From Alnus glutinosa (taxonomy: Eukaryota; Streptophyta; Magnoliopsida; Fagales; Betulaceae): 64,000 nt of DNA. Both the position numbers and the translations under genes were made by a program. Every line of letters begins with the position of its first letter. Position 1 is the first letter of the stretch. The stretch is from NCBI RefSeq assembly GCF_958979055.1, contig NC_084897.1, positions 20,871,628 through 20,935,627 on the forward strand. The letters are read 5' to 3'. A model generated the notes under the pieces. It saw nothing but the letters and a program-made list of their open reading frames with translations. It was not told where the DNA came from and did no database searches. Shown here piece by piece: positions 35,005 to 47,360 of this stretch.

Positions 35005-38000
35005 TTGTTATTTTTAGCTGGGTGGTTTACATTGGATTTTTTTTTTTTTTTTTGGGGGGTGCTAAATTAGCAGAGATGGAGATTCTGGTATTGGCCTGAA
35101 TTGGGTTTGGTTGAAATGTCGATTGGAGGATACCGTTTTCTGCTTTTGTGTATTTATGCTGTGTGTTGCAATGTATTGCTGTAGCCGTTTTCTTTGGATT
35201 TGTGATTGTGGGGATTGGATTGAATTGTGTTTGGTTGGATTGTTGATTGGAGGATACCCTTTTAAGCATTTGTACCTTCCGGCTCTGTGCGTGTGTGTGT
35301 GAGTGTCTGTCTGTGTGCGTGCTTGTGTTGTAATGATTCGGTACGGTTGTTTACTTTCGCTTGTGATTTTGGATTGGGTTGCATTGGGTTTGCTTGAAAG
35401 TTGAAACTTTGTTTTTCTTTTGGGGGTCGGACTTGAAACTTTGATGGCAAGATACCCTTCTGAGCTTTTTCCGATTTTGATTCTATAATTTAATTTAGCA
35501 AGAGCTTTAGGTGGTAGTGCCTGTCTTTAAGCAAGTTAAATTTGCAGAAATGAAGGTCCTCTTTTTTCCCCCTAATTAGATTACGTTCTTTTGGGTTTGC
35601 TGGATTTTTTTATTTTTATTTTTATTTTTTAAAAAAACCCTTTTAAAGTTCGTTGATGATATTTTCCCCCTTATCGCAACTGCCATTTGTGAGCAGCTTA
35701 GAAAAAAAAACTCCCATTTGTGAGCTAAATTTGAAGAGGCGACGTTTCTTCCATTAAGTTTTTCTGGCTTTGCATGAACTGATAACGGTGAGCCCATTAT
35801 GATTTTATAAAAATTTGCTGAGATGAAATTTTATTTGTTGGATTGTTTCGACAAAAATAACCAAGAAAGACTCAATACCTAAACAATCTACATTTTGATA
35901 TGAAGGTAACAAAAACGGTTCATTTTTCTGTTTCGGAATGCTAAAAACTGGGCTAAAAATTTACTTCTGATTTTGTTTTAGGGTAGATTCCTTTTAGAAG
36001 GTAAAATGCATTGAATAATAAAGTATAAATCTTTACAGAGAGGAGGAATAGGTGTGTAGCATTGGAAATTAACAGCTCAATTTAAATACACTTAGCTCAA
36101 AGAATTTTATCCTCACAACAAGAATTGGAGAGCGAGTGAGCAGTTTAAATATATGAAATAATGCGATGGCCTTTTTGAGATTTTTACGAATTTAACCACT
36201 TCTTTTTTTCCTTTTCTTTTCTTTGACACAATTCTAGTCCATTTCTCTTCAGGTTCTCTGTTGAATTTATCCCTAACATTTTGTGCTTTCTTCATAGACA
36301 ATGATGACTCGCTAAAACTCCAGCTCAAGGATATGGCTTTAGAATTTTCATGGCCAGTTACTAGAATCAAAGAAGCACTACCTGAACTTGGAAGTTCGCT
36401 CTCTCCAACTCCCACATCATGCTCAATAGAGTCCATGAAATCAATTGCAGCTCTAGTTGAAGAACAAAATATTCCAGAAGCAAAAGTTGACCTTGCTGCT
36501 GGAGTTTCAGCTTTTCTCTGGCTATACTCCTGTATTCAAGGGTATATGCATTAGTTTATTTTTCACTATTCTTTTCTTGATATTTTATTTTCTGATGTCC
36601 TCTTGATGCATCAGCTTTAAGCCTGCTACGGTGGTTGTCAATTCTGAGCTTCCTATGGGTTCGGGCTTGGGTTCATCTGCTGCATTTTGCGTTGCACTCT
36701 CAGCTGCTCTCCTTGCTTTTTCAGAATCTGCAAGTTTGGATATGAACCAGCAGGGGTGGTCAGTTTTTGGGGAAAGTGAACTTGAATTGGTGAATAAATG
36801 GGCTTTTGAAGGTGAAAAGATACTTCATGGAAAGCCATCTGGACTTGACAACACTGTAAGCACATATGGTATGTGATCTTTGTGAGCTATGCTAGACAAA
36901 TCTATCCTTTTTAATCAAAGTTTTACCCCCTAAGAATTTGCCTTCCCTGTTGCTCATTATAATGAGTAGGACTTAGGTATCATTGGGTACCAGCAAGGAA
37001 TAGGAACATGATAATTATTGGTAATATGAAAAAGTTGTAAAAGTAGTGGTAACGTGAAAAATTTACTTGAGAAACAGAGAATGAATTCAATGCAGAATAT
37101 TAGTTGACGTAAAGAAATCCATTTTTAGTATAGCAGGCATACATTCCTGTCTTCTATTCACTATCACCTAATCTACTAAAAATTTTTTGGCTACTTAACT
37201 TGAATAAGTCACGAGTTATCTAGACAATATTAATGGGCTGTACACGCATATTAAACTTGTTACTGTGTATGACTTTTCAATAATTTAAAGCATTCTGTTA
37301 TCCATTTTCACCCCCTACGTGCCTCCTGCTGAAAATGGAATAATAAGAATTAAATAGAAAGAATCATTATCATATTTGGACATTTTATTTGGGTTCGTAT
37401 GTTTGTCAACTTCACCATAGAGTATTCTGTTTCCTTTATCTCACAAATGCAAGAGGGTTTCTGTAATATGAATTAAAAATCTGAAATTCTTATGCAACAG
37501 GCAACATGATCAAGTTCAAGTCAGGTAATTTGACACGTCTCAAGTCAAATATGACACTCAGAATGCTCATTACCAACACTAAGGTTGGGAGGAATACAAA
37601 GGCATTAGTTGCTGGTGTTTCAGAGAGGACCTTAAGGCACCCAGATGCCATGAGTTTTGTGTTTAATGCAGTTGATTCTATCAGCAAAGAGTTGTCTGCC
37701 ATTATACAGTCTCCGGCTCCTGATGACCTCTCCATTACAGAGAAGGAAGAGAAGATAGAAGAGTTAATGGAAATGAATCAAGGTCTCCTCCAGTGTATGG
37801 GAGTCAGCCATGCTTCAATAGAAACTGTTCTTAGGACAACGTTGAAGTACAAGTTAGCTTCCAAATTGACAGGAGCTGGTGGTGGAGGATGTGTTCTGAC
37901 GCTGTTGCCAACCCGTATCCATTTCCTCATGCTTTTTATATATTATGCGTTCAAGCCTTTTTTTTTCTTCTTTCTCTATGTTTCTTCTATGGTTTCTTAT

Positions 38001-38994
38001 CCATATACTCTGATGAATGCTATCACCTTGTTTTAATTTCTATTTACATATCGGTTGGCTGTGGAAGTCTTGGTGTAGATATAGGCCAAGCTTTACCTAT
38101 ATGTTATACTATGGTTGTCTTAGAAGAACTTGAATTGTTTCACCACTACGAGGAGCTAATAGCATATACTATATAGGAGAAGTTCCAGTGGGACTCGGGG
38201 TTTTTTCCTTTTTCTTTTCTTTTTGTCTCTTTTATTGGTAGGTTATAGATGCATCTGTTAGGTCTTGAACCTACACTTTCATGTTTCAACTTGTTCTTAG
38301 CGGGAGAGGTTGGCATGGGAAGGGGATGGCGGGGCGAGGTGCTGTTTGAGCTAGAGCTGATTTGCAGGATTTAACTTTGTATCAGGCCTTTGTAATGGAT
38401 CCCAATTTCATTATATACTTTCTTAGGTTTTCAAATGGAAGTTCCTCTTATGGAAAAATATTGATCTTTGAACAATCTTTATCTGAAAACTTAAGGTAAA
38501 AACAGGTCGGTGCACTTATAGAAATCTATTCTTTATTTTTGTTGTAACTTGTAGTCACCACTTTGCCTCCACCATGTTCTTGCACGGTGAGGAGATGCCA
38601 CTGGAGCTAGAGCTCATTGGCAACACTTATAAAACTCTATACGAGTGTCTTTGATCATTGAAAGCAACAATCACAGAAAATGATATTAGGGTACTCCTGT
38701 AATGGGTTTGAAAATTTATTAGCGTGGGAAAATTTGATATTTTCAACTATTATATATGTGATCAAAATCAGAAAGTTCTGCATCATAAGATAAAAGTCTG
38801 AACACAGTCTAACATATTGATATGCGCTCTTAAATTTTATATTCTTTCAGTTGATCCCTTAACCGCATGAATCAGTGCTATCAGGAACAGTTGTTGATAA
38901 GGTAATTGCTGAGCTGGAGTCGTGCGGCTTCCAATGTCTGATTGCTGCAATAGGTGGTAATGGTGTTGAGGTTTGCTTTGGTGGTTCATCCTGA
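34832..38994 (+). CDS. MVK: Mevalonate kinase
   Basis: Five exons (34832-34964, 36298-36541, 36615-36868, 37501-37914, 38876-38994) join into 387 codons; Arabidopsis MVK has 378. The GHMP kinase phosphorylates (R)-mevalonate with ATP in the cytosolic isoprenoid pathway, feeding sterols, sesquiterpenes and ubiquinone. Motif 1, KARAPGKIILAGEHAVVHG, includes Lys10. The GHMP ATP loop LPMGSGLGSSAA is at about residues 138-149, the catalytic Asp204 is in KPSGLDNTVSTYG, and motif 3 is LTGAGGGGCVLTLLP (about 333-347). The protein ends GGNGVEVCFGGSS. Exon 5 is set by the phase-1 junction giving LLPTLLSGTVVDK. Intron 1 (1.3 kb) begins gtac followed by a long CT repeat. A young LTR element lies 228 bp beyond the stop, antisense to this gene. 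Confidence 0.93.
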
Positions 38995-39049
38995 TTTTTC
39001 CTTCACAGTGATGAATAAGAGTAAGATCCTTGATGTCAAATAATAAGCA

Positions 39050-39192
39050 TGAAAAAGTCTGCTTTTTGGTTATGTGTTCCCCGTCTTTCTCGTCTTTGAT
39101 TTGCTGGGTGTTGTCTCTTGTATAGTTCCTATGTACTTCGATTGCGCCCCTTGCACTTCTAATGAATTTCCTTTTCTTGCAAAAAAATAAAA
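39050..39192 (+). mobile_element. Probable LINE 3' tail fragment
   Basis: tgctgggtgttgtctcttgt, then atagttcctatgtacttcg, then atgaatttcc, an A-rich run and a second aatgaatttcctttacttac resemble a plant L1 3' end with its tail and flanking duplication. Short and lacking coding sequence. Confidence 0.35.
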
Positions 39193-39222
39193 TGAATTTC
39201 CTTTACTTACAAATTAATATAT

Positions 39223-41860
39223 TGTAATGTACTTATATTTTTCAGTCTATATTCTAAACACTAATCGTAAAGAAATGATAGATTTATGGAAGAGAATAGA
39301 GGTGGAAGAAGATGAATCGCAAGCTGGACACTTCGAGAGGTCCAGAATCTCCAAGCTTTATTCAAGGAAAGCCTAAACTCCATGGACACTGTTTACACAT
39401 TGACAAATTCGATATAGATTCATTCGTGGACCTGGGTTATATACAAGCTTCCAACTATAACTACCCCTAACTAATAACAACCCAACCCACTAGCTCTAAA
39501 ACTAACTTCTAACAATTCAGCTCATCAAGCCATCTTAACCTAATTAACCCCCATTAAGCCCACTATATTATTCCCTTACAATCCCTTCTCCTTCAAAACA
39601 CCTTGCCCACAAGGTGTAGTTTTTACAAGAAAAACCCACTTAAGGAACTAACAAAAGGCAAAGTACCACCAATAAAATGCAAGTCTTCTAAGATTCTCTA
39701 ATGTCTTCTAGCTGTCCATGTGTATTGTCTTCACTAATCCTCTGGAATTCTCTATTGCGTCATCTGCCAATCCGCAATTCACCATGCCCTTTACGAAGTT
39801 TATTGGAAATGAGCTGGATCAGACAATATTACCCTCCCGTAGACTTACAAAATTCTCCTCCAGCAGACTTACAAAAATTTTCATCTCTTTTGTCTCTTCA
39901 ACTGACAGTACTACTCAACAGCCTTCACTCTTCAGCAACTTGTCACTTTTCCTTACATTTGCTGCACACACTACGACACATTAAGCATCAGACCATTAAT
40001 CTGCCACAAGTTGCTTACTTTAACCAAATTGACAGCTATCACACTATTTCCTATAACTTGTCTTCCCAATGCCATCTTCTTCTCTATCAATTTATTGCTT
40101 TGCTCTTGCTTTGCAGTCCCATTTCTTCTTCCTTCTTGAGCTTCTGGGCTTATTCTAGTTGTAATCTTCCAACGCCATCGATGCTTAAAAACCACAAAAT
40201 TCTTTCGATCATCACCACCGATTCTCTTTGCAAGTCTCCTCCCAAACAGCGAACTCAGAAACTCGTTGCCCTCTCCATCCTCTCCTGTATATGTCAAACT
40301 GAAATGGAAGTCAATTCTCAATTTCTTCTTCTTTCCCTTAGCCAAAATTACACCTAGCCCAACGCCACCAAAACCCATCGAATCTATCTCTTCTTTCGAA
40401 CCCGACCCATTTCCACTCAACCCACAAACCAGGTCCTTCTTCCGCATCTTCAAAGACTGGGTTGAAGGAGGGATTGATGTCGATAAACGCTTCCAGATTC
40501 CTGGATCAAAATTCCATCTGCCACACCAAAGAAAGAAGATACTCTCCCTATTACTTCGTAATTGTTTAGCATACACATTCTCAGCATCACAATTTTGCTC
40601 CTCCCTGTCTGGAAAAAGGTTTCCGAACCCTTGCCCCAACAAGTCATCTTTCTTGATTTCTTGATGTTGCTGGTCGCCCTTCTTCCTTTGCTTGTCTTCT
40701 TCAAATAGACTCTGATCTTTTTGTTCTTGAATTTCTATTTCAATAGATTCCACTGCAGTACCGGAAGCAACATCTTTGTTCTTGATCGGCTGATTTCTTA
40801 CTTCTTGAATTTCCTCACCAGAAACTTCTTCTAGCTTTTCAACTAATGACCCTTTTTGTTCCCTTAATTCTTGTTCTTTTTCAGGTTCAAATCTGGTGTG
40901 CAACTCCCTCACAAATGCATCCCAATCGGGAAACAGCCCACTATCCTCCCCATTGTGGAACCATATTAACGGAACCCCTTCCAAATAAAAAGAAGCTACC
41001 TTGATTTTTCGATTCTCAGGAATTTGATAGTAATCCAAGTATTGAATAGCCTTAGATACCCAATTGGATGGATTTTCACCATCAAAGCTGGGAATGTCTA
41101 CCCTCATTTGACGAGGTTGGGAACTTCTACCACCCGCACCAGAAGATTCTGGTACCCAAGACTCCACATTATCTTTACTAAAATCATTATCAAGAATAGG
41201 GCTTTTGAACTTTACCAGTTTCTTCATATCTTCAGCAAAATCTTTGAACTGCAACTGCATCTCTTCTACTGCCCGGAACTGGGAATCCTGCAAATTTTTC
41301 TGCATATCCAAATTAGATTTTTGAGCGTCTTGAAACTGCCTGTAATTAGCCTTCATTGACTCCTGTGTCGCCTTAATGGACTCTTGGACAAACTTCTGGA
41401 ACTCTTTCTGATTTTCTTGTGCCACTTTCACTGTCTCTGCCAATTGAGAAACTCTAGTGCCGTCCGCCATTATTCCCAAGCTCGGTGACTTCTGATACCA
41501 CTTGTAATGTACTTATATTTTTCAGTCTATATTCTAAACACTAATCGTAAAGAAATGATAGATTTATGGAAGAGAATAGAGGTGGAAGAAGATGAATCGC
41601 AAGCTGGACACTTCGAGAGGTCCAGAATCTCCAAGCTTTATTCAAGGAAAGCCTAAACTCCATGGACACTGTTTACACATTGACAAATTCGATATAGATT
41701 CATTCGTGGACCTGGGTTATATACAAGCTTCCAACTATAACTACCCCTAACTAATAACAACCCAACCCACTAGCTCTAAAACTAACTTCTAACAATTCAG
41801 CTCATCAAGCCATCTTAACCTAATTAACCCCCATTAAGCCCACTATATTATTCCCTTACA
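39223..41860 (-). mobile_element. Non-autonomous LTR retrotransposon (Ty3/Gypsy-type gag only)
   Basis: Direct LTRs of 358 bp lie at 39223-39580 and 41503-41860. Read line by line they are identical, and each starts TGTAATG and ends CCTTACA. TATAT flanks both sides as a 5-bp target-site duplication. On the minus strand, a tRNA-iMet-type primer-binding site (tggtatcagaag) follows the right-hand LTR and a purine-rich tract (ggagaaggg) precedes the left one. One long frame (39971-41479, about 500 codons) has a coiled N-terminus and a retrotransposon-gag domain (WVSKAIQYLDYYQIPE, WDAFVRELHTRFEP). It has no protease, reverse transcriptase or integrase. The element looks whole as a gag-only, non-autonomous type and very young. 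It sits just 3' of MVK in opposite orientation. Confidence 0.9.
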
Positions 41861-42034
41861 TATATCTGTAGAATAATTAATTTGAGTTAATTTCAGATCT
41901 TTTTGAGGTCTCGGGAATATCTATCTTGTTGCTTCACGGGTATTTAAGACATGTAAAAAGTTGCAGGAATTTTTACATCTTGAATGCTGGTTTGCTTACT
42001 CCATGATGTAGCCAATTTCACACAAACGGAAATA

Positions 42035-42067
<33 letters not shown>

Positions 42068-42364
42068 TTGGCCCCTTTGGCAGAGATACTTGATACGGTT
42101 AGCATGCAAGTGCTCTTCATATTTATGGATTGTACATTATGAAATCCCACAGGAGATTCTTCTGTGTAGTGTTGTCAGCCTAGTCTTGCAGGGATAGACA
42201 TCCACATCCACTCCATTGTCGCCAAGTTTCATTTCATCAAAGTGGTGATAGAATTGATGCCAAAATTGTTTCTCTTTCCTATTTTATCTTGATTTTGCCT
42301 CTTCAGTTTAAATATTGATAGAAGCCGTGTAGTTTGCCACAATCACTTCATTTTTTTCCTATTC
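41861..42364. other. Right flank of the LTR element
   Basis: A (TA)n run lies at 42044-42069. The sequence before the LTR element and after it would have been contiguous MVK 3' flank. No gene is seen. Confidence 0.4.
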
Positions 42365-42665
42365 AAAAGGGCAGGGGAAGATCAACTGTGACTATTCTAT
42401 TTGGGCGTGACCATAAGTAACACCTATCGTTTGAGAGCTACACAAGATGGGTCTAGATGATAGGAACCACATATGCTCCCTCAAGTCCAACTAAACCATA
42501 GTCTGACTCAGCCCAATCAAGACATCAATGAAAACTAAGGTGGTTTTCATTAATCAGGCATGAAAATTCCAATTGTGGGATTCAAACCCATGCTCTTATG
42601 TGTATCTAACCACTTTGGAGATTTCCTTGGGCGATTGAACCACCACCCTAGATGGTCAAAGGCAT
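42365..42665 (-). mobile_element. tRNA-derived SINE-like sequence
   Basis: The minus strand reads accatctagggtggtggttc near its start and, about 70 nt on, gagcatgggtttgaatccca, which fits a Pol III B box. A 3' part without tRNA character follows (to about 42365). The A box is poor and no poly(A) or target duplication was identified. Confidence 0.4.
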
Positions 42666-43842
42666 AGATTGAAGATTCTCTTAGCAGGACGTTTCACTTG
42701 ACAATGCTTTTTGCACAACTTCAAACACAAAACACTCACAAAAACATTTTAAATTACTTTCATCTTTATGTTACATAAGAACGCTTTTTCAACCAAAAAA
42801 AACAACAATGCCTTCTAAAAAGTTTATCAAACGAACGGATGTTTTGTAAGGTTTAATGCGATTTAATTAGGTGTGTTGAGATGATGAAATAGGAGTTGTA
42901 TGTGCAGTTGCTCTTAGTGCAGCAAGATATATCATATAATCATTCATCTGATAACAACAGATGCTGTTTATCATATCATAACAAACCCTTTGATGTTCTT
43001 TTTGCAGGTGGATGGATAACCATTCATTTGCAAGTCACCCTTTTGCCAATATGGCGAATTAATCACATTCAAGGTAGCGATTGAACAACCTAGGATTTAC
43101 TCTTGTGCGTATGCTGTAGATGATTTATTTACTCCCTACCCTTCTGATGGGTTAACTTTCTACCTAAGCTATGCCTATCCTGAAGAAAATAAATATATAG
43201 TTAATAAAAACGAATTCTTGCTATCTAATTTCCATTACTTTTTTATAATTCCAATTCTCTAATAGTCGTCGCAAGCTGGTGCATGGCTTAAGCTATTCCT
43301 CTTGCATCCATGGAATTGGACCTTTATCATATGGAACATCACCAGACATTATTCATGGAATTAAGAAAAGCATATGATATCACTCCTGAATATGATATCC
43401 TCCTCTTTTTCAGGCGATACTATATCTCACAACCCTCTTTTTTGGGATAGGGTTCTATCTTTAGAGGAAGGGAAAAAAGAACAAGAACAAGGAGAAAAGA
43501 AGGTAAAAATAATTGCACCATGAGCAAGCAAACCCTAAACCAAACTTCATACATTTTCATAGCTCGAAAACTTAAAAAACATCCAGAAAAACAGAATTAC
43601 AGGCTTGCTCATGCAACAAGCAGATGACTGCATAACACCAGATGCTTAATAAATACAAACTTCCCAAATACTAAAGTAGCTGAACCGTATATACATTGGA
43701 CACTTTATAAGCACTCTCCAGGTGCATCGGCAGGCTGCAGCTGAGCCATATACAAAAGCACCCGTAGACACTGTTTGCCACTCTTTCTTCCATACAACAT
43801 AACAGAACAGAGAAAGCCAAAGACGTTTCTTTCACATGGCCC
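42666..43842. other. Intergenic, 3' of the SDR gene
   Basis: No gene is supported. The last 200-300 bp next to 43843 are probably the SDR 3' UTR. Confidence 0.45.
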
Positions 43843-45778
43843 TCAAGCATTCACTATAGTTCCACCTGCACAACAAAATTGCCCAGAAGAAAAAGGGGCA
43901 TCAATTAGGGTTAGTAATTTTTGACACACGAACACAAACCGTCACCCGTCATCAATATCGGCTCATAGGCCTATGAGCTTCTAAAACATACCGAAGTTGC
44001 AGCTTTATGATAACTGAAAAACTTACCATTAGGATGGAGAACCTGGCCAGTCATGTAAGAGGAGCAATGGTTGCAGGCAAGAAAGACATACGATGGAGCA
44101 ACTTCAATGGGCTGACCAGCCCTTCCCATAGGCACTTGAGACCCGAACTTAGCACACTCTTCCTCGTTGAAAGATGCCGGAATCAATGGCGTCCAGATGG
44201 GTCCGGGGGCGACCCCATTGACGCGTATGCCTCTCTTTACAAGCTGGAGAGCTAGAGCTCTAGTGTAAGCCACTATGGCACCTTTGGTTGCCGTGTACTC
44301 GATCAATCTGCTGTTTCCCTTATATGCGTTCACGGATGTTGTATTGATTATGGAGCTCCCTTCTTTCATGTGCTTCAGAGCATGCCTACCAGCATCATAA
44401 TTCAGTAAGACCAATTATGAGAAAAGCTTCAAAACAAATTGTTTTGTTATATACACCTGGCGGTGAAGAAGTAAGAGAAGATATTGGTCCTAAACACTCT
44501 CAGAAGCCTTTCCTCATCAATCTCCTCCACTGAGCTTGACTTGTATTGCTCAGCCGCATTGTTAACCAGTACATCTATCCGGCCATACGCATTAACGACG
44601 TCACCAACTACCCTTCTACAATTTTCATCAAATCCCAGGTCCGCCGCTATTGCCATGGGCTCTTTCGCATCAGAAGTCTTTGCCCTTTTGATCAACTGTA
44701 GTGTGTCCTGGGCATCCTTGTCCTCTTCAGCCTTCACATATGTGAAGGCCACGGTTGCACCCTCTAGAGCAAAGCAGTATGCCACTGCTCGCCCAATCCC
44801 CGAGTCGCCGCCTGTCACCAGCGCCACCCTTCCCTGCAAAAGATCGATACTTGTGGATGCATGGAAATTGCAGAATACTACCATAAAATATATCACAGAA
44901 TATATAGTTCGTGATAATCAATTATGTCAAAAGCTTGGTAAGGAGAAAAGAGTTAAGAGAAAACTTCTTGAAATTCAAGAAATTAAATCCGACCAAAATT
45001 TCTAAAATACCCCTATATATATATATATATATAATTCAAAGATCAGGCATTAATATTTTTAAAAATTTTCGTTAAATCTTGATCAAAAATTTCTAAAAAG
45101 AAGGAAAGTAAAGGTATTTTAAGAATTTTGAAACCCCTTTTATAAGGATTTAAAGGAATATTTTAATGATGGGTGAAATTGAAAAAAATTAAAAGATAAA
45201 TATACTAAATTAAAACTTTTTAAAATTTATGGGTAAATTGCAAAAGTGAAATTCCTTTTTTATTTTTATGACTGTACTAAGCAATACTTTTTTTATTTTT
45301 CAAATTAAAGGTAATTACTTATTAAGCCTCATGGAAAAGCAAAAATTTGAATGATTCAAATGACCAACTTTAGGGTATGCACAGAGACACGATTAATGAC
45401 ACAGACATTGAGGAATGCTAAAATTTCTTTTAGTATTTTTTTGGTGTCCATCTATAATAAAAAATAAATAAATAAAAAAAATTACATATATGTCCTTAGG
45501 AATGACATAGATGCAATTTTTTAATTATTTTTATGTTCTTATAGATAGACACCAAAAGAGCAATAAAAAAAGCTCTAGCATTCTTCCATACTCTTACCGT
45601 GTGTACATAAAAATATATGTATGCATGTGAATATGAAATTAGAAATTATATATACACAAAGTTTATTGGATGGTGTGTAGTCTGAGCTGGTAAACTGAGG
45701 GGCAGGTTCCATGACATGCTCTTTTCCAGGCTGTCTCTCCTGCCTCTGTGGTGGAAACTGCTCGCCACCGGAAGCCAT
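43843..45778 (-). CDS. Short-chain dehydrogenase, glucose/ribitol dehydrogenase homolog (NADPH-dependent aldehyde reductase)
   Basis: Four exons in transcription order (45656-45778, 44457-44833, 44027-44385, 43843-43865) join into 293 codons. The N-terminus (MASGGEQFPPQRQERQPGKE) is hydrophilic and LEA-like, as in seed-expressed members. The Rossmann motif TGGDSGIG is at 48-55 and NNAA at 132-135. Catalytic Ser184 sits in INTTSVNAY, with Tyr197 and Lys201 in YTATK. VNGVAPGPIWTPLIP and the C-terminal GGTIVNA match the glucose/ribitol dehydrogenase-homolog family of Arabidopsis, enzymes that reduce reactive aldehydes with NADPH. The last exon encodes only eight codons, including the stop. The exon 1 donor uses gtatat after KLC, where relatives usually have KLQ. 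Intron 1 holds two MITEs. The upstream ABRE/RY cluster fits embryo expression. Plastid location is known for some relatives but not evident here. Confidence 0.9.
45000..45260. mobile_element. MITE family A relative in SDR intron 1
   Basis: caaagatcaggcattaatat, ttttaagaattttgaaaccc and actaaattaaaactttttaa are shared with the copy at 55078-55515. The ends are degraded. Confidence 0.45.
45411..45586. mobile_element. Foldback MITE in SDR intron 1
   Basis: The ends aggaatgctaaaatttcttt and gctctagcattcttc are inverted repeats. Inner arms ttggtgtccatctat and atagatagacaccaa also pair. About 176 bp, non-coding. Confidence 0.65.
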
Positions 45779-45970
45779 TCTTTCAAATACTAGTCTAAAT
45801 AGTCTCTGAGTCGCCGGAAAAGGAGTCTTCTGTTGAGTTTTGAGGTGGGTTTTGGAAGGAAAACAAGGTGATGTAGTTGCTAAGGCCCCTGAAAGAGAGA
45901 TTACGTGAGAGAGCTTACAAACATTGAGGGTTTGGATGTGCGTAGTGGCAGCTGCTAAATTGTTGTGGAT

Positions 45971-46064
45971 TTTTTTATAGCTAGTGTTTGGCATGTGGGC
46001 AAGCGGAGATACGTGGCTGGAGGGGCTGTCAACGTGTCAGGTCAATCGCATGCAGCGGACACGT
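45971..46064 (-). promoter_or_regulatory. SDR promoter: TATA box, three ABRE-like motifs and an RY motif
   Basis: On the minus strand a TATA box (ctataaaaaaa, about 45970-45981) lies some 195 bp before the start codon. Upstream within 90 bp are ACGT cores in ABRE-like contexts at 46011 (acgtggc), 46032 (acgtgtc) and 46058 (gacacgta), with the RY core CATGCA at 46049-46054. ABRE plus RY is the combination used by ABI5-class bZIP and ABI3/FUS3 B3 factors in seed maturation. The sites are direct reads, their use is inferred. Confidence 0.6.
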
Positions 46065-47360
46065 ATGTGGAAATTAACGGACATTTTGGTTGAGATGGCG
46101 GACTGATCATGTGAAGTGGGGTGGCTGCGGGTGGGGGAGTTTCTAGGGTGATCTACTGGGGACTATTCTTCTTTGGAAGTTCTCCGAACTTTGAGTTAAC
46201 TTTTTATCTTTCTTCGGTAAAACTAAAACCAAACAAAAAGGAAGAATGCAAACTCGAACAAAACAAAGCAGGATATCTATCAATATGAACTAGAGATGTA
46301 ATCGAATAAAATTAAAACCAAAAAGTCTAGCATTAGAAGTTAAAATTTGGGGATAAATATACTTTAGTCTCATGAATTGATAGGTGTGACATTTAAGCCA
46401 GTACATCAAACTATCATTTGATTGTAACTTAGCCTCATTCTGACTGTCTTGACCGTTACGTTTTGACAGAAAATCAAATTTGATCAAAATCTTTCAAAAA
46501 TATTTTTATTTTGACCATTGAAAAATCAAAATTATCCTTTACCGGTTTTGATGGGCTCCCTTGCGACCTACCGATATAGAGGAAGGTGGGTTGCAGGAAA
46601 CTTATTACGTACCCATCCTACGACCAAATCCGTGAGACAAAAGAATCAAGGTGATTGGGGGGGGGGGGGGCATGAACCACCCTCTTCCACTCTTTAGGGT
46701 GAGTACGTAGCGGGGGACTTCTCCACCCACACGACCACTTCAAGAGAGTGGATCGAAGGTCTCCCTTGAACTACATTTGCAAGGATGGGGTTAGGTCGTT
46801 AGGAACCCTATCAACACCCACAAAGGTGTTTTTGCCTTACAGCCACCCCTTTTTTTCAAATGAATTGGATGCATGACGTGACAAAAAGGATATGTAGCAA
46901 TGTTTTATAGGTCTTTTCATGCTTCATTTTGTAAGGGCGACAAAAATTTCATTAACTTTTTAGACAGTAGATAAACGAAATGACCATTTTAATAAAGGTT
47001 GAAAGCATGAAGAGTACTTAATTTATTACTCTTAAAATGAAGTATAAATCACAAGAACCAAATTTATATTTAATTAATTTTTTTTTTTTTTTTTAACTCC
47101 TAATTAATCGCATTCTACTTTATTTTCACTTTTCTTGGTGTTTGTCAGAATTTGAAAAAATGTGAAAAGACAACTATACCCTCCATATTTAATTAAATGG
47201 AGAGAATGAAATGGAGATGATTTTTGTCCTGTTTGTCAACAGATCGACGTCTTTCTTGCATGTCAGATGTCACCAACAAATTAATTAATGGCAAAAACAC
47301 TGAGGAATCCAGAGTGGGGGAAATATTGTGCCGAATTGTTAGGTCCATATATATATATGG
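46065..47360. other. Intergenic upstream of the SDR gene
   Basis: No gene. 46550-46850 is comparatively GC-rich with a G14-like run (46658-46670) and sits between AT-rich flanks (46340-46540 and 46860-47000), so it may be a further GC-core element, but matching terminal repeats were not found. Confidence 0.4.

Noticed and set aside
37915-38176. Read-through extensions of MVK exon 4
   Set aside because: The frames run into intron sequence. Splicing to 38876 restores the conserved MVK C-terminus.
39701-40664. Plus-strand frame of over 200 codons
   Set aside because: Antisense shadow of the long minus-strand gag frame of the LTR element.
42580-42665. Possible tRNA gene on the minus strand
   Set aside because: A B-box-like gggtttgaatccc is present but no full cloverleaf or good A box. 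A SINE-like origin fits better.
44484-45005. Plus-strand frame of 173 codons
   Set aside because: Antisense to SDR exon 2 with no domain.
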